Assembly: GCA_019787685.1 (NCBI GenBank)
Contig: JAHNUO010000013.1
Location: 682,001-746,000 of the forward strand
Direction: 5' to 3'
Source of the DNA: Chiua virens
Lineage: Eukaryota > Basidiomycota > Agaricomycetes > Boletales > Boletaceae
DNA length: 64,000 bases
Notes under the pieces: model-generated
Seen by the model: the letters and a program-made list of their open reading frames with translations, nothing else
Databases searched by the model: none
Told to the model about the DNA's origin: nothing
Shown here: positions 19,928-33,000 of the stretch, piece after piece
Layout: every line of letters begins with the position of its first letter
How positions within the stretch are numbered: position 1 is the first letter of the stretch
Translations under genes and position numbers: made by a program

Positions 19928-22422
19928 CTACACGCCCTGCTTCTCGACGTCTGCTTCCTCATTCATGGAAAATTTTCCCGACTTGTCGCCGGTATCACAA
20001 AGCTCAGCCAACGCTTCCTCTCGAAGTTTCGCTTCATCATCCCTCGCCAATTCCTGGTGTTTGATCATGAAGTAGCTGGTAATCGCTGCGAGGGCAGCCA
20101 AGCTCGCATTGACGGTAAAAACCAGTTCAAAGCCCTCAATGTACCCGTCCAAGAGCACATAGCTGGCCATCGAAGGCGTCATTCCTAATGAATTCAGCGT
20201 GGAGGTCGGCGTGTTTGGTCCAATAACGGAAGGGTCATTGATGATGGCGTCAATCGCGGATGAGGAGAGCGAGAAATAAGAGAGTTCAGCCCGGAGGGAG
20301 TTGTTTCTGTTAACGAAAATGATTTATCGCTCGAGCAAGTTCGCAGTAGAATGATGACCTACATAGACGTGGATCCAATAGCTAGTGCCAGAGTTCCTCC
20401 TAGCAACCTGACGAACTGATGGTGATCGAGAAACCTTCAAAATATGGTTGATTCGCGTGGGGGAACAACTTACATTTCTAACGGCCGTTACTACAGACAT
20501 ATCCTGTCTCGGGACACTCGCCTGAGCTGCAACCGTAGTTGTCGGTAGAGTCTACGAGAATGTTTCCAACAAACCAAATAATGACGATCTGACTCAAAAT
20601 ATTGTCAAAAGTCTCACCTGACCAGCGCCCATGCCCGAAAGCAACATATAAAGAACCAGGAGCGCTTTATTCGTGGATGACGTGATTATAGATAAACAAC
20701 CACATCCCACGGCCCATGCACAGAATCCAACATAGATGCTAATCTAACCGGCGATCACGTTAGTCCCCCAAAGAGAGACTTGAATCCTATCACATACCCG
20801 GTATTTTCCCGTCCTGCTCACAAGGAGGCCCTGTAATTCAGGCGAGCTGATCAGCGGAACTCTCGATACAACAAAAGATACGTACCGTTGTCCAGTTTGC
20901 GAACGACTGACTGACAAGCACCGGGAGCAAAAACACTCCAGACTGAATTGGAGAGTAGCCCAGCGCAACTTGGAAAAATTGCGGCAAATAATATAGCGTA
21001 GAAAAAAATACGAAACCACTGCAATCGAGCCATCATGCATAAGGGTCAATAGATCTGCACGATCATCCGAGACAGCCTTACTTGATAAACATGGCAATGT
21101 ATACGCCAGTCACCGTTACATGTTTGAAGATGTACACTGGTTTCAATATTTGATTATTGTTGCAAGCATTCATAGCAGAGATCACTTACTGGGAACAATC
21201 GGCAAACGTGCGCCCTTCCATTCCCAGATGCAAAACAATGCAATGACAAGGATTCCAGAGCACAGACACGCGAGAACAATGGGCGAGTCCCACGGAAACG
21301 TAATGCCACCCTAGCAGTGCTACGTTAATAACTACTCAGTCGAGCAATCTGCACCACATACCCAAATAAGCGGCAAGAGGATGAGAACAGATCCGACGAG
21401 TGTTAAGATAGTACCGAGGTAATCGATTGCCATGAGTTTTCTGCATGACATGAGTGCGTACTTATATGGAGCTGGCGATATAGGCGTACCTCTTCACGTT
21501 TCCTTCCACTGGCTTAAGCGGAAGGACAAAGATTACAATGCAGGTGGCAAACAACGAGACCGGAAGAAGAACCCAGAAACACCACTACTCCTGGGTGAAC
21601 ATTCACGAGTTGCAAATAGGATCAAGAATCCATACCCTCCAAGAGACTTTTTCGGCCAGTGCACCACCAACGGGAGGTCCCACAGCGTAACCCAGAGCAA
21701 TTGCTCCATTAATAATACCTTGATATTTACCTCTGTCATGACGCGGTATTAATCTTCACGTGATACCATACGAAAACATAAAGAACGTACCTATCTCGGA
21801 GGCTGACGACATCGGAAACAATAATTTGGGCCATGCTCTGGATGCCGCCACCACCAGCACCAGCAAAGCCACGAAAGATAATCAATTGGAGGATCGTCCT
21901 CGAAAAACCGGAAGCCAGGCTTCCGATCATGTATATGGCCATGGCTGCGCAAAGAGCCCATTTGCGACCGAAAATGTCACTGAATCGACCGTACAGCGGT
22001 TGAAAGACCGTCGAAGTGAGCATGTAAACAGACGGTACCCATGATGAAACCGATCCGGCATTGAAAGCAGCAGTGATTGTAGGCATAGCTGTGGCTACAA
22101 TGACGGAGTCGAATGCAGAGATAGCTGCACAAAGTGCAAGACTTGCGAAAATGGGGACAATTTGCCTGAACGGGAGCAGATTGGTCTGGTCCGTGAGTAC
22201 TAATGGAGTTTGGGGTGATTCCTTCGAATGATCTCCCGCTCGTGTCGTGACTGCGGGGGTGGGTTGCGACAGAGCCAGCTTGTCGGAACCATTCGTCTTG
22301 GCAGAAACTACATCGCTTGGTGAGCGAACCGTGTTCACGTATTCTCCGTCAGCGTTTCTGAACGTTAGGGGCCCACCGGCAGGAGGCTGCTCCGAGTCGT
22401 GGATCATAGAACTAGTGGGCAT
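19928..22422 (-). CDS. MFS transporter, DHA2-like, copy 2 (original start codon lost)
   Basis: Tandem paralogue of copy 1 with the same exon plan: LTDQTNLLPFRQ, FDSVIVATAMPTITA, motif A GRFSDIFGRKWAL, RGFAGAGGGGIQSMAQI, and a C-terminal exon ending EADVEKQGV. The position of the start ATG used by copies 1 and 3 is changed (about 22490, GGCTGTAG where copy 3 has AGTCATAG), and 2 bp are missing near 22454. The first usable ATG is at 22422 (MPTSSMIHD), which would shorten the cytosolic N-tail by about 25 residues and leave all helices intact. The coding frame across the membrane region is open. It is probably still a functional exporter with a shorter tail, but expression is not certain. Confidence 0.82.
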
Positions 22423-25092
22423 GGAGGTAGAAGTGGCCGCGACACCCGAAGTGTGGGCGGGAGATCTTGTCTTGGTGGACGACCGCGGCTGTAGAGAAAT
22501 CGCAGCTGTGGCGAAAACACAAGTGGTATTGTTACAACGGCTAAAAGAGATACCGCAAGGTAAAAGCAAGCGAGGAACACGGGGCTGGGGTCACACAAAG
22601 TCTGATGCTGGTGTGTATCACCGTGATACTCACCACCATCCTTTATGTTGTCTACCCCAGGGCGCAGAGACGCCAGTGGATTTGTTGCCCTGCCAGTGTT
22701 GCTGCGCAAACACGTTATGATGGCAAGCGATTAGAATACGCCAAGGGGATCATACAACTTTGTGTCTTACTGAAATGGCAAGTATCTCTAGATTGCTCCG
22801 CCCAACCTGCAATTCTTGGCATTTTGTCCTATGAAGAACGATTTAGCATTGTGGCATAGTATGACCGCCGAGCTTGACTCAGGGCCAGTTTGTCGGCGTG
22901 TGACCTTGGCTTGGCCCTTGCACTTCCATTACATGTGTTGCAAGCAACTTGCCTCGAGAACGCGGGCTATTACCTCACCCACAGGCCATTTTGATAGTCT
23001 GACGAGACTTCGCTTGTGCCCCGGCCCCCGTGCGCTGACGAACGGGAGATTTGAACTTGTTTCCTAAGAAATTGAAGTACTGCGCATTCGCAAATACCGC
23101 ATGGGCAGGCATATGTATTGGCCCGGGTCAAAGCCAAGGGCAATTTAAAGTTCAAAGGTCTACAGCATCCCGCTTCTGGTGCCAATCCGATATCACCGTG
23201 TGTCAACTCCAAAACATGTATGGAGGTTTTGTCCGTCGCAGGTAAATAGTCTGAACAGAACTTAATCCCAAAGTTAAAACAATAGCGTACGTGGTTGACA
23301 GCGCCGACAAAGCCTGGGCAAAGGCTCCGAGTCGAGTGGGTTTAACCAGCGTGATCGTATCTAAGCCAACCAGACGGGGAAAGCGAATTTCAAGGTTTGC
23401 TGCGGAAGCCCGTGGTGGTGCCGACCTAGTTCCATATTGAAATTTGTAGAAATGAACCTGGACGAAGATGGATTGATTTTGTGACCTTGTTTAAAGTTCC
23501 AGATCAGTCGGCCTGAACCTCAAGCTGCCTGCCACTATGTAAGGAAATTTTAAACTCACTCAATGGCTAAGCGCGAGCCGCAGCCTGAAACGTTACTATA
23601 ATTATATGTCAAGTTATGTGATCACTTTTCGGCAGCACAATTCGATTGCGTACCGCAATCATGCTCTCTACTGTCATTGACAGTGCAATGAGTTCTGAAT
23701 TCTGCACTGATCGGCGGCGAGCGGCCATGCTAGTTCTCTGAATTGTTGACGGAGTAACTCAGTCTAATCTCCGGTCGCCGACGCACCAGCATTGCAACTT
23801 GAAGCGACCGTTTTCATTATCACGTTATTGCTTTCCTGTGAGGAAACGAGGCGGCGACTGCCAAGTCTTCCAGGGTCGTAAACTGTTTTGTGATCACAAC
23901 CCTGCCAGTGGGCTAGTGGACCCGAAGTTCAAGACCGTAACCCAAAAACGTTGATACTGGCCCACTTGCACAATTGCTAAACAACGAACACTTCCAGGAA
24001 TGGCAGCTTGGAAGTGTTGAAAGATGCAACAATTCACGTTTAGTGACTGACTGGATATTGATCAGAATCGGATCACTTACCTCAGGCGCCTAGAACATCA
24101 TGCTCCGTTGCGAAACACCACAGGTAACGTTCCATGGTAGCATTCAAATTTTGGGCGCGTCGTCCGGAGAGCCTTGGCATGGCACTTCAGCAGCTGTGTC
24201 CTAGTCACTTCCCACTCGGCCCCGGTCGAGCGGAGAGGACACCTTCAAGAGACAAGAAACATGGTGGGAAATTTTGAAACGTTGAACTTCAAATTTACTC
24301 GTTTTTAAACTAACGAACCACGTCCATCGATGCGGATCCACCACATGAGCCCTGGGCTCCAGTCGTCCGAAGGACCGAGATTCTGGTTCTAAGCCCTGGA
24401 AACGTGACAATTGATTAGGAACCTATTGAACTACTTACCCTGGGAAGAACACGCTGTAGTGACAAAATCATCGTACTAGCAAATGGCTTATTGATCCGAT
24501 CGGCTGGCCACTTTCAAGAGAAGATTCAGAAAAAAAGGAGCAGAACATCTTAGACAAATACAGAAGACTTCGTCCAAACCTGTCTCAGGCAGTGCTCGGT
24601 CGCCTGGATCATTGCCTTCCACCCTCGTCATTCCACCTGCGTGTGTCCGTGCACATCGTCGCCTCGCTCGTCCCGTAATGCACTCGCGGGGCATCTAGAC
24701 CATCGACAGGAGAAATTCTACTATTTTCTTCTACTAGTATCGTACCATGGGGTTATTAGTGGAACCAAAAACTGCGGTATGAATATCATAGGCTGTGTGC
24801 ACTATCCTATTCTGTGAGACAAGGTCTTTAGCCAAAGACAGTCCGCACTTCCCGAGTGCCATACATAAAATAATGCAACTTGAAGGCCTATTACATATGC
24901 TCATCTTCCGTAGTAATCACTAAATTATAGCGCGCCGAAAAGCCAATTCAACCGACACCGTAAAACTCCTTTCCCACGTATCTATCGTATCCATGATCTG
25001 GTTCGTGCAGAATTAAAAGTCAGACGCAGTACGGGTCGTTCTACATACAACGTTAGCCCGAGTGCAGCTACAGCAGGCGCCAAAACTGAAGC
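22423..25092. other. Upstream part of unit B and downstream flank of unit C
   Basis: No intact gene in 2.7 kb. It holds a duplicated region shared with unit C (for example CCAAGTCTTCCAGGGT near 23861 and again near 28883) and with unit A. A broken minus-strand segment at 24.1-24.4 kb matches the better preserved one at 29.1-29.4 kb. I scanned for CaaX precursors and found none with an upstream ATG. Confidence 0.5.
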
Positions 25093-27621
25093 TCACCACA
25101 CGCCCTGCTTCTCGCCGACGTCTACCTCTTTGTCATCGTTAGAACGAAGCGCCGCCAACGCTTCCTCACGAAGTTTCTCTTCATCATCCCTCGTCAATTC
25201 CTTGTGTCTAATCATAAAGAAGCTGGTGATCGCTGCGAGGGCAACCAAGCTCGCGTTGACGATGAACACAAGTTTGAAGCCCTCAAGGTATCCATGCGAG
25301 AGCACATAGCTGGCCATCGAAGACGTCATTCCTAATGATTCCAACGTGGAGGTTTGCGTGTCTGGCCCAATAAGAGAGGGGTCGTTGATGATAGCGTCAA
25401 CTGTGGATGGGGAGAGCGAGAAATGCGAAAGGTCACCCCGAAGGGAGTTGTTTCTGTCAAACAAAAGATTGGTCACTCGATCACGTTCGGAGTAGAATAA
25501 TGACCAACATAAACGTAGATCCAACAGCTAGTGCCAAAGTTCCTCCCAGCAACCTGACGAACTAACGTTGATCGAGAAATGTTCAGAAAATGGTTGATTC
25601 GCAGGAAGGGAACAACTCACATTTCTAACGGCCGTCACTACAGACATATCCCGTCTCGGGACACTTGCCTGAGCGGCAACCGTAGTTGTCTGTAGAGTCT
25701 ACGAGAGCGTTTTTAGCAGACGAACTAATGACAATTCGATTCAAAGTCTTACCTGTCCAGCCCCCATACCTGAGAGTAACATATAAACCACCAAGAGCGC
25801 TTCAGTCGTGGATAAGTTGACCATAGATAAGCAACCACATCCCACTGCCCAAGCAGTGAATCCAACATAGATGCTAGTCTGCTCGGGGCATCAATGACGA
25901 TCATAGTCATTTGAAAAGGACACATACCCGGTATTTCCCTGTCCTGCTCACAAGGAGGCCCTACGAATCAGGCGGATTGATCAGCGGAGCCCGATACCAG
26001 AAAACAATACATACCGTGGTCCAGCTTACGAACGACTGACTAACGAGGACGGGAAGTAAAAATACTCCAGACTGAATTGGAGAGTATCCCAGTGCAACTT
26101 GGAAAAATTGCGGCAAATAGTATAGCGTAGAATAAAATACGAAACCGCTGCGATCGAACGATCGGGTCAACAGATTGACGACGACGGTAGACCGAGACAT
26201 CCTTACTTGATAAACATGGCAATGTATACGCCAGTCACCGTCACGTGTTTGAAGATATACACTGATCAGATCAACCATCGATTATTGTTGTAAGGATTTA
26301 GAGGAGGGATCACTTACTGGGAACAATCGGCAAACGTGCGCCCTTCCATTCCCAGATGCAAAACAATGCAATGACAAGGATTCCAAAGCAAAGACACACG
26401 AGAACGACAGGTGAATTCCAAGGAAACGTAATACCACCCTAGCAGTGGTACGTTAATCACTACTCAGTCGAGCAATCTGTACCACATACCCAAATAAGCG
26501 GCAAGAGGATGAGAACGGATCCGACGAGTATTAAGATAGTACCGAGGTAATCGATTGCCATGAGTTTCCTGCATGACATGAGTGCGTACTTGAATGGAGT
26601 TGGCGATCGAGACGTACCTCTTTACGTTTCCCTCCACTGGCTTCAGTGGAAGGACAAAGATCACAACGCAAATGGCAAACAACGAGACCGGAAGAAGAAT
26701 CCAGAAACACCACTGCTCAATGATAAATATTTCCAAGTTGGGGTAAGACCAAGAGATCATACCCTCCAAGAGACTTTTTCGGCCAGTGCACCACCAACGG
26801 GAGGTCCTACAGCGTACCCCAGAGCAATCGCTCCGGCAATAATGCCTTGATATTTGCCTCTGTCGTGGCGAAGAATCAATCGCCATGATTTATACGAAGA
26901 CACGAAAAACGTACCTATCTCGAAGACTGACGAGATCGGAAACAATAATTTGGGCCATGCTCTGGATGCCGCCACCACCAGCACCAGCAAAGCCACGAAA
27001 GATAATCAATTGGAGGATCGTCGTCGAAAAACCGGAAGCTAGGACTTCCAATCATATACACGGCCATGGCCTGCGCAAAGAGCCCATTTGCGACCGAAAA
27101 TGTCACTGAATCGACCGTACAGCGGTTGAAAGACCGTCGAAGTGAGCATGTAAACAGACTGGTACCCATGATGAAACCGATCCGGCATTGAAAGCAGCAG
27201 TGATTGTAGGCATAGCTGTCGCTATGATAACGGAGTCGAATGCAGAGATAGCTGCACAAAGTGCAAGACTTGCGAAAATGGGGACAATTTGCCTGAATGG
27301 GAGCAGATTGGTCTGGTCCGTGAGTACTAATGGAGTTTGGGGTGATTCCTTCGAATGATCTCCCGTTCGTGTCGTGACTGTCGAGATGGGTTGTGATGGA
27401 GACAACTTGTCGGGACCATCCATCTCGGCGGAAACTTGACCGCTTGGTGAGCGAACCGTGTTTACGGATCCTCCGTCAGCGATTCTAAATGTTAGGGACC
27501 CAACGGCAGGAGGATGCTGCGAGTCGTGGATCATAGAACTAGTAGGCATGGAGGTGGAAGTGGTCGCGACACCCGAAGTGTCTGGGCGGGAGATCCTGTC
27601 CTGGTGAACGACCTCAGTCAT
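25093..27621 (-). pseudogene. MFS transporter, DHA2-like, copy 3 (frameshifted)
   Basis: Third tandem paralogue, ATG at 27621 (MTEVVHQDRISRPDTSG), ending EKQGVW at 25093. Relative to copies 1 and 2 there are three single-base insertions within about 120 bp: near 27160 (CAGACTGG for CAGACGG), 27070 (ATGGCCTG for ATGGCTG) and 27044. They sum to +3, so the frame is restored downstream, but the shifted stretch contains a stop at 27103. As written the protein ends just after GSVSSWV. All later exons are well preserved (RGFAGAGGGG, ALGYAVGPPVGGALAEK, YYLPQFFQVALGYSPIQSG). This fits either recent decay or base-call errors, and I cannot tell which. Confidence 0.75.
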
Positions 27622-30055
27622 AGAAAAATCGTAGCTGAGGCGAGAAATACAAGTGATGTTGTTACAACGGTTGGAAAGAGATACTGCGAGGTAGACGCAA
27701 GTGAGGAACACGGGACTGTGTCACGCAACGTCGGTGATACTCACCACCATCCTTTATATTCTCAACCGGTGCAGAAACACCAGAGAATTTCTTGGTCTGT
27801 TGCTACGCAAAAACGTCATGACGGTAAGTGATTAGACAGCGCCAAGGTCATAATGCAACGTGTCTTACCGTCTTCGTCGCAGCCCATTGATTCTCGCAAC
27901 TGAAATGGCATAGTAGCGAGAGACCCGCTTCGCCCAACTTGGCATTCTGATCCGCGAAGAACGGTTCGACTCTGTGACGCTTGACCGCCGAGCCTTCAGT
28001 GACGGACAGTTCGTTGGCATGTGACCTTGGCGTGGCTCTTGCACTTCTATTGCACGTACATGGTGTGGAGCTATATGTATTCACCTCGAGAACGTGGTTT
28101 ATTACCTCACACAAGACGTTTGACAGTTCGCTTGTGCGCCATGCGCCGACGAACAAGAGATCCGAGCGTGTCTAAAATCTGAGGTGCTGTGGATTCGCAG
28201 ATACAGCGTCCGAGTTGTCAAAGCCAAGGACAAGTCCAAGAGTCTAGAGCTTCCATTCTAACATTCCGAGGGTGCATTCATTACCATGTATCGGCCCTCC
28301 AAGACATGGATGCTATCAAATTTGTCGGAGGTAAAATTTTGGTCTAGATGAAATCTGATTCGAAAAGTTAAGAGAATAGCGTACATGGTTAACAGTGCCG
28401 AGAAACTCTGGGCAAAGGCTCGGGTATATGAGGATCAGGGCCAGCGTGGCCCAGTGATAGGCCAACCGGGAAAGTGAATTACCGTATCAGCATCAAGGTT
28501 GCTGCGGAACCACCTGTGGTGTTGATTCCACATTGATAGGTTACATATGGCCATCTTGTCAGAAATGAACCTGGGCAATTCGAGTGGATTCATTTGGTGA
28601 CTTGTGAGTTTCGAACTTGAATATGCCGAATTGGTCGGATGTCGCGTTATGTCATCATTCAAGCAAACTCTAATCGCGCACACCACCGTCTCATCTACTC
28701 TGCAGTAGTGCGTTGAATGATGGATTGATCGATTAATGCCAGCGACGCCGAAGTCGAAGATACAGCAACCTTGAAGTTGGTTCTCCAAATGCATCGGACT
28801 AACCCGGTCCAGTGGTCGCCGACTCACCTGTTATCCGCAATATTAATGACTATGTGCTATAACATAGTACTTATGCAAGACCGCCAAGTCTTCCAGGGTT
28901 GCAAGTTATTTTTGTAATCACAACCCTAGCCTGCCATTGAAAAATCGAGTGCCACTGAAGTCGAATTGACTGCGTACGAGCTTGCTGAAACACGACCATC
29001 ATAATTTCCAAGGCAAGTGCCAAAAGAAGATATGATGCAATGACTCACGTTCAATGACTGATTGAAATGATACTTTGATGTTGATCAGAATCAGAGCACT
29101 GACCTTCCAGATCATCGTCGTGCTGCGTCGCGAACACCACGTTGGCATCAAAGTTCGATCGAGTGTCGGGCATATCGTCCGAAGAGTGAGAGCCTTGGCA
29201 CGCCACGTCCGCGGCTACGTCCTAGTAGTCACATCCGACTCGACCTCGGTCCAGCAGAGACACGCCTTCAGAAGGACTCGGAGAAGATGCGGTGGGTTGA
29301 GATTCGACACGTTGAACTTCAAGTTGATTTGCATTTAAGTAAACCAGCGCGTCACGTCCGATTTTACCGCATGCAGTCCAAGCCTCCAAGGTCTGGACCG
29401 TCACTCTGGTTCTAGGCATTCAGAAATTGACTAGTTGATGAGTCTAACCAGTCAATACCCCATGTCTACTATGATGATTTCGTCATGTTCTTCGCGCCCA
29501 CATAGCCGATCGAATCCGCTGACTTTGCCACAGAAAGCATCTGCTGTTGTGGACGTGAAACGCAAGTCCGAGCTTTGATTCTATACGTCTAGACCCTTAG
29601 GCCTTAGGAACCACTCTCACTAGGTGGTATCATGATGCCGGAATACTTGATGAGGAGTGAACGTTTGAGACGTTGTCAACGGGTCTTTGCCAGCTGCAAT
29701 CAATTGGGTATTTCGATTAAAGAGTGGATCGTCTATACAAGCAATGGGGTGATCTACTATACCGCTGAACGAAAAAGAGCGAAAAGCAACGAAAAACAGA
29801 GATGCTTGTAAATGTTGGAACGTGGACCAGATGCAGATAAATAAGCCAAAAATCGGTCCAGCAAGGAGTGGGATCCATCCAAAACAGGGCATCGTCGAAA
29901 CGCCCGTGTCGTATGCAACAAGAAAATGTATGGTGTTAACATCAATCACTAGCCGCCATGGTTTCCTCAATCGCACGGCATTGTGAGAGGAGCTGTAATA
30001 TAACGCCCCGCCCACATGCGTTCCGGATCAATGGTGTCTGCGAGGTGTATCTCAG
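27622..30055. other. Upstream part of repeat unit C
   Basis: No intact gene. It contains the best preserved version of the duplicated upstream segment (29.09-29.42 kb, minus strand, reading for example VACQGSHSSDDMPDTRSNF then VFATQHDDDLE), without a recognisable family. The unit fades out near 29.45 kb. The open frame at 29620-30015 has no recognisable domain. Confidence 0.45.
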
Positions 30056-33000
30056 TCATTCCTTCCAGCCTCTACTGAAAGGAAAACTGACGTTTAATAG
30101 CTCCCCGAAAGAAGGTCTCTCCGCTGATTCCCTCCCACATAGCTTCAAAAATTCGTGGAAGCTACGTGAATAATTTTGAGGGTGTGTCAGTGGCGGCCAC
30201 TGCGACCCAACGTGCTGTGCACTCTGGAGCGCGAACGACACCTGGGTGGATGGCGAGGCAGGCATCGAGAACGGAGGAACAGTTTCTGCGAGTTCCCAAA
30301 TAGTCGCCCCGAGTGACCAGATGTCGACCTTGAGTGCGTTGTAGGGACCACTAGAAGTCGATGATCAGCAACGATGGTCGATGGCATAATGCGGAATACT
30401 TACGCCCTCATCTCAGGTGCCTAAATCGCAACACAGACCAGAAGTCAGTCTATGCAATCAATCTCGCTTGGGGTCCGACTCACCTGCCAGTATATAACTC
30501 CCACTGCGCCTTTCACCATGGGTACATTTCGATCAACGCGAATGGCGTTCGAAAAATCCGCTATACGTGTGCAATACACATGAATATCAACCTTCAATCC
30601 ATCACAGCTACGTACCAAGTTTCACCACACCAGCTGCGTTAACGAGCAGGTTGTCGCTCCTGACGTCCCGGTGGGCAATGTGTTGTCTCTGGAGGTAGTC
30701 AAGACCATGAAGGATCTACTCGACGACGCAGACCAACGTCTCATCAGTACCTTCTAGAAGAGCAAGTAGTAAACACCCACGTCACTCGCAAATCTTCCGA
30801 TCATTCTTTCCTGCAGAGCAAGCCCTTCAGCCACCAAACCGATCACGTCCGCAAGCGATCGTTCCATGAGCTCCATCCGTATCCAAAGCGACGTATCCAC
30901 TGCACTCGCAGACCCATCATTCTCAGCCGGCGCCAAATCGGAACTGACATAGACAGCATCCAACAAGAGCAAGTGTTCATGGTCCAAATCTTTGAGTAGG
31001 ATGAGTTCGTGCAACACCGAGATCAACTTGTTCGACACTGGCGAGTCATCTGACAGGGAGGATGAAGACGACATGGGTGGTAGCGCTATCCGCTTGATTG
31101 CCACGTGTGACGTGCCAGGCGGTATGGATTTCTCACTGCATTCTTGCCGTCCGTCTTGAGGTCGTGACTCCGTAAACGAGGCGTCGACATGGGCAGCAAA
31201 CACGGAACCGCTCTCGCCTTCGGCAATCTCGACCAGGTTCGTGAAACAGGACGTTGGATCGCGAGGGGAGATGTAAGGCTGCAGCTGTGTTAGAAATGGG
31301 TGCTTTGAAGACGATATTGATGCCTGGGGTTCCGACAAGGGCGACTCCGATGGGTGTAGAGGTGTTTCGCTTTCCTCTGGGGTCTCATCCTCGAGGTCAA
31401 CTCCTCCGAAAGTGCCCGTTGTCGAGCTGAGCAACCTCGCCTCAGGAGCCAAGGTACCCATCGTCTTGGTCACGGCGCAAGCGGCCACTCCGTTCAGTCC
31501 CTTTGGTGTCGTCAACGGTGCGCTCTCGCTCGTTGAGCTGGACACGGTCTCTGTACTCCCATGCGAAGAATGAGAGCTAATGGGCGATGCCATTGGACCA
31601 CCTCTTTGTTGTAATTGAGTGACGCGTCCGAGGGAAGGTCGTTCTGAACCTCGAAATACGGCGGGGTGTCGAGTCCACTTCCAACTCTACGGGGGGCGGT
31701 GGAGGTGCCGGCCACCTTGACTGAGGGCCGTCGCGCAAGAGGGAGACCGAATCTGTCTTAGACACCAAAGAATCGTCGGGCACTTCACCTTGTTCTGGAA
31801 TACGCGGTGACTGCCCGCTTTTATCTGGTCCATCATACACCACGGCTTGTGATTCGGCGTCCGCGGCGGAAACGACGCTTTCCTGCCTAGAAGATAACGA
31901 TACAGCATCGGAATCGATGACACTCGCAATTGCTGTCCGGACTACCTCCGTTTTAGCTGTCGTAATCGTCGCAGGCGTCACGGTCATCATCGACAACCCC
32001 GAATCGCGATCACCTGGAGACTCGCGGCCGGGAAGGAGGGTCTGAGACGAATTGGGACGAAACTCCGACGGCGGCGCAGGTGACACAGTAGAGTCATCCT
32101 TGGGTGCCCGTTGAGGAGACGGGATTGGAGGTAATTGTGACTGAGGTGGAAGATAAAGTTGAGATGGGATACGTTTAATGGTCACGGGCGGTAAGGGCAA
32201 TGTAGGTGGTGGGTGAAGAGGCTTCGGCGGTGCTGGACGGAGTTGGGCACGGATCTGTGATGGAGGAATGGGGATCGGTAATGGTTGTGGTTTTGCGCCG
32301 AAAAGGGGATTGACGGGTGACCTTCCGGATATGCCCGTTATAATGTTCGTTCTTGGAAGTCCAAGGGTGACGGATGGAAGAAGGGTGAGGGGGGCAGGCT
32401 TGGGCTTGGGCTTGAACTTGGGCTTGGGTGGAGGAGAGGGCGGAAGACTCTCACTACTGTCTCTACTCGGCGATTCTGGTGGCGAGCGAGATTTCAATAT
32501 CGGAGGATCAAGACTCTTACCATTGCCAAGTGATGAAACGTTAGGTCCAGGAGAAACATCGGGCAACAGAGGAGTCGAGGGGGGAAACTGGCGCCGCATT
32601 CACATCAGTCCCCTTCTCTGCGCTTGTCGTCGTTCTGACATCGCAGGCTTGCTGTCCAGCACCTTCCTCAGGGCCAACTTCTGTCCCTTGTGTTTCGTTC
32701 TCCTCTACCTCTACCTGTTCTTGTTCATCCCCTTCTTCGACGGCGTGCATCGACATCGTCCCTCTTGCAGGATGAGGTCCAAGCGCAAGGGTCGCTCCGA
32801 TGGAGGTACTCGGCGAACTGGGAGACACCGGTGACAAAGAACTCGATCCCAGCATTGAAGCAGCCCCACTTTCAGCAATCCCTGACAGCGGTGTAATGGG
32901 TCGAATAGTTGTCCTCCTCTCCTTTTTCATGCTTGCTGTATCCTCGTTCTTCGACATTAACTGAATACTGGACCTCTTCCCTTTGCTGCCAAGGACGCTG

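Noticed and set aside
22652..22666. Minus-strand CALG followed by a stop
   Set aside because: The frame meets a stop upstream with no ATG between, so there is no precursor.
29620..30015. 131-codon minus-strand open frame downstream of the PAK gene
   Set aside because: No ATG at the start, no recognisable domain, and it is partly repetitive with the end of the duplicated unit.
30680..30760. In-frame TAG before the HRD motif of the PAK kinase
   Set aside because: The TAG is the end of an intron (GTGGGT...GAGTAG). Splicing gives RFASD followed by ILHGLDYLQRQHIAHRD.
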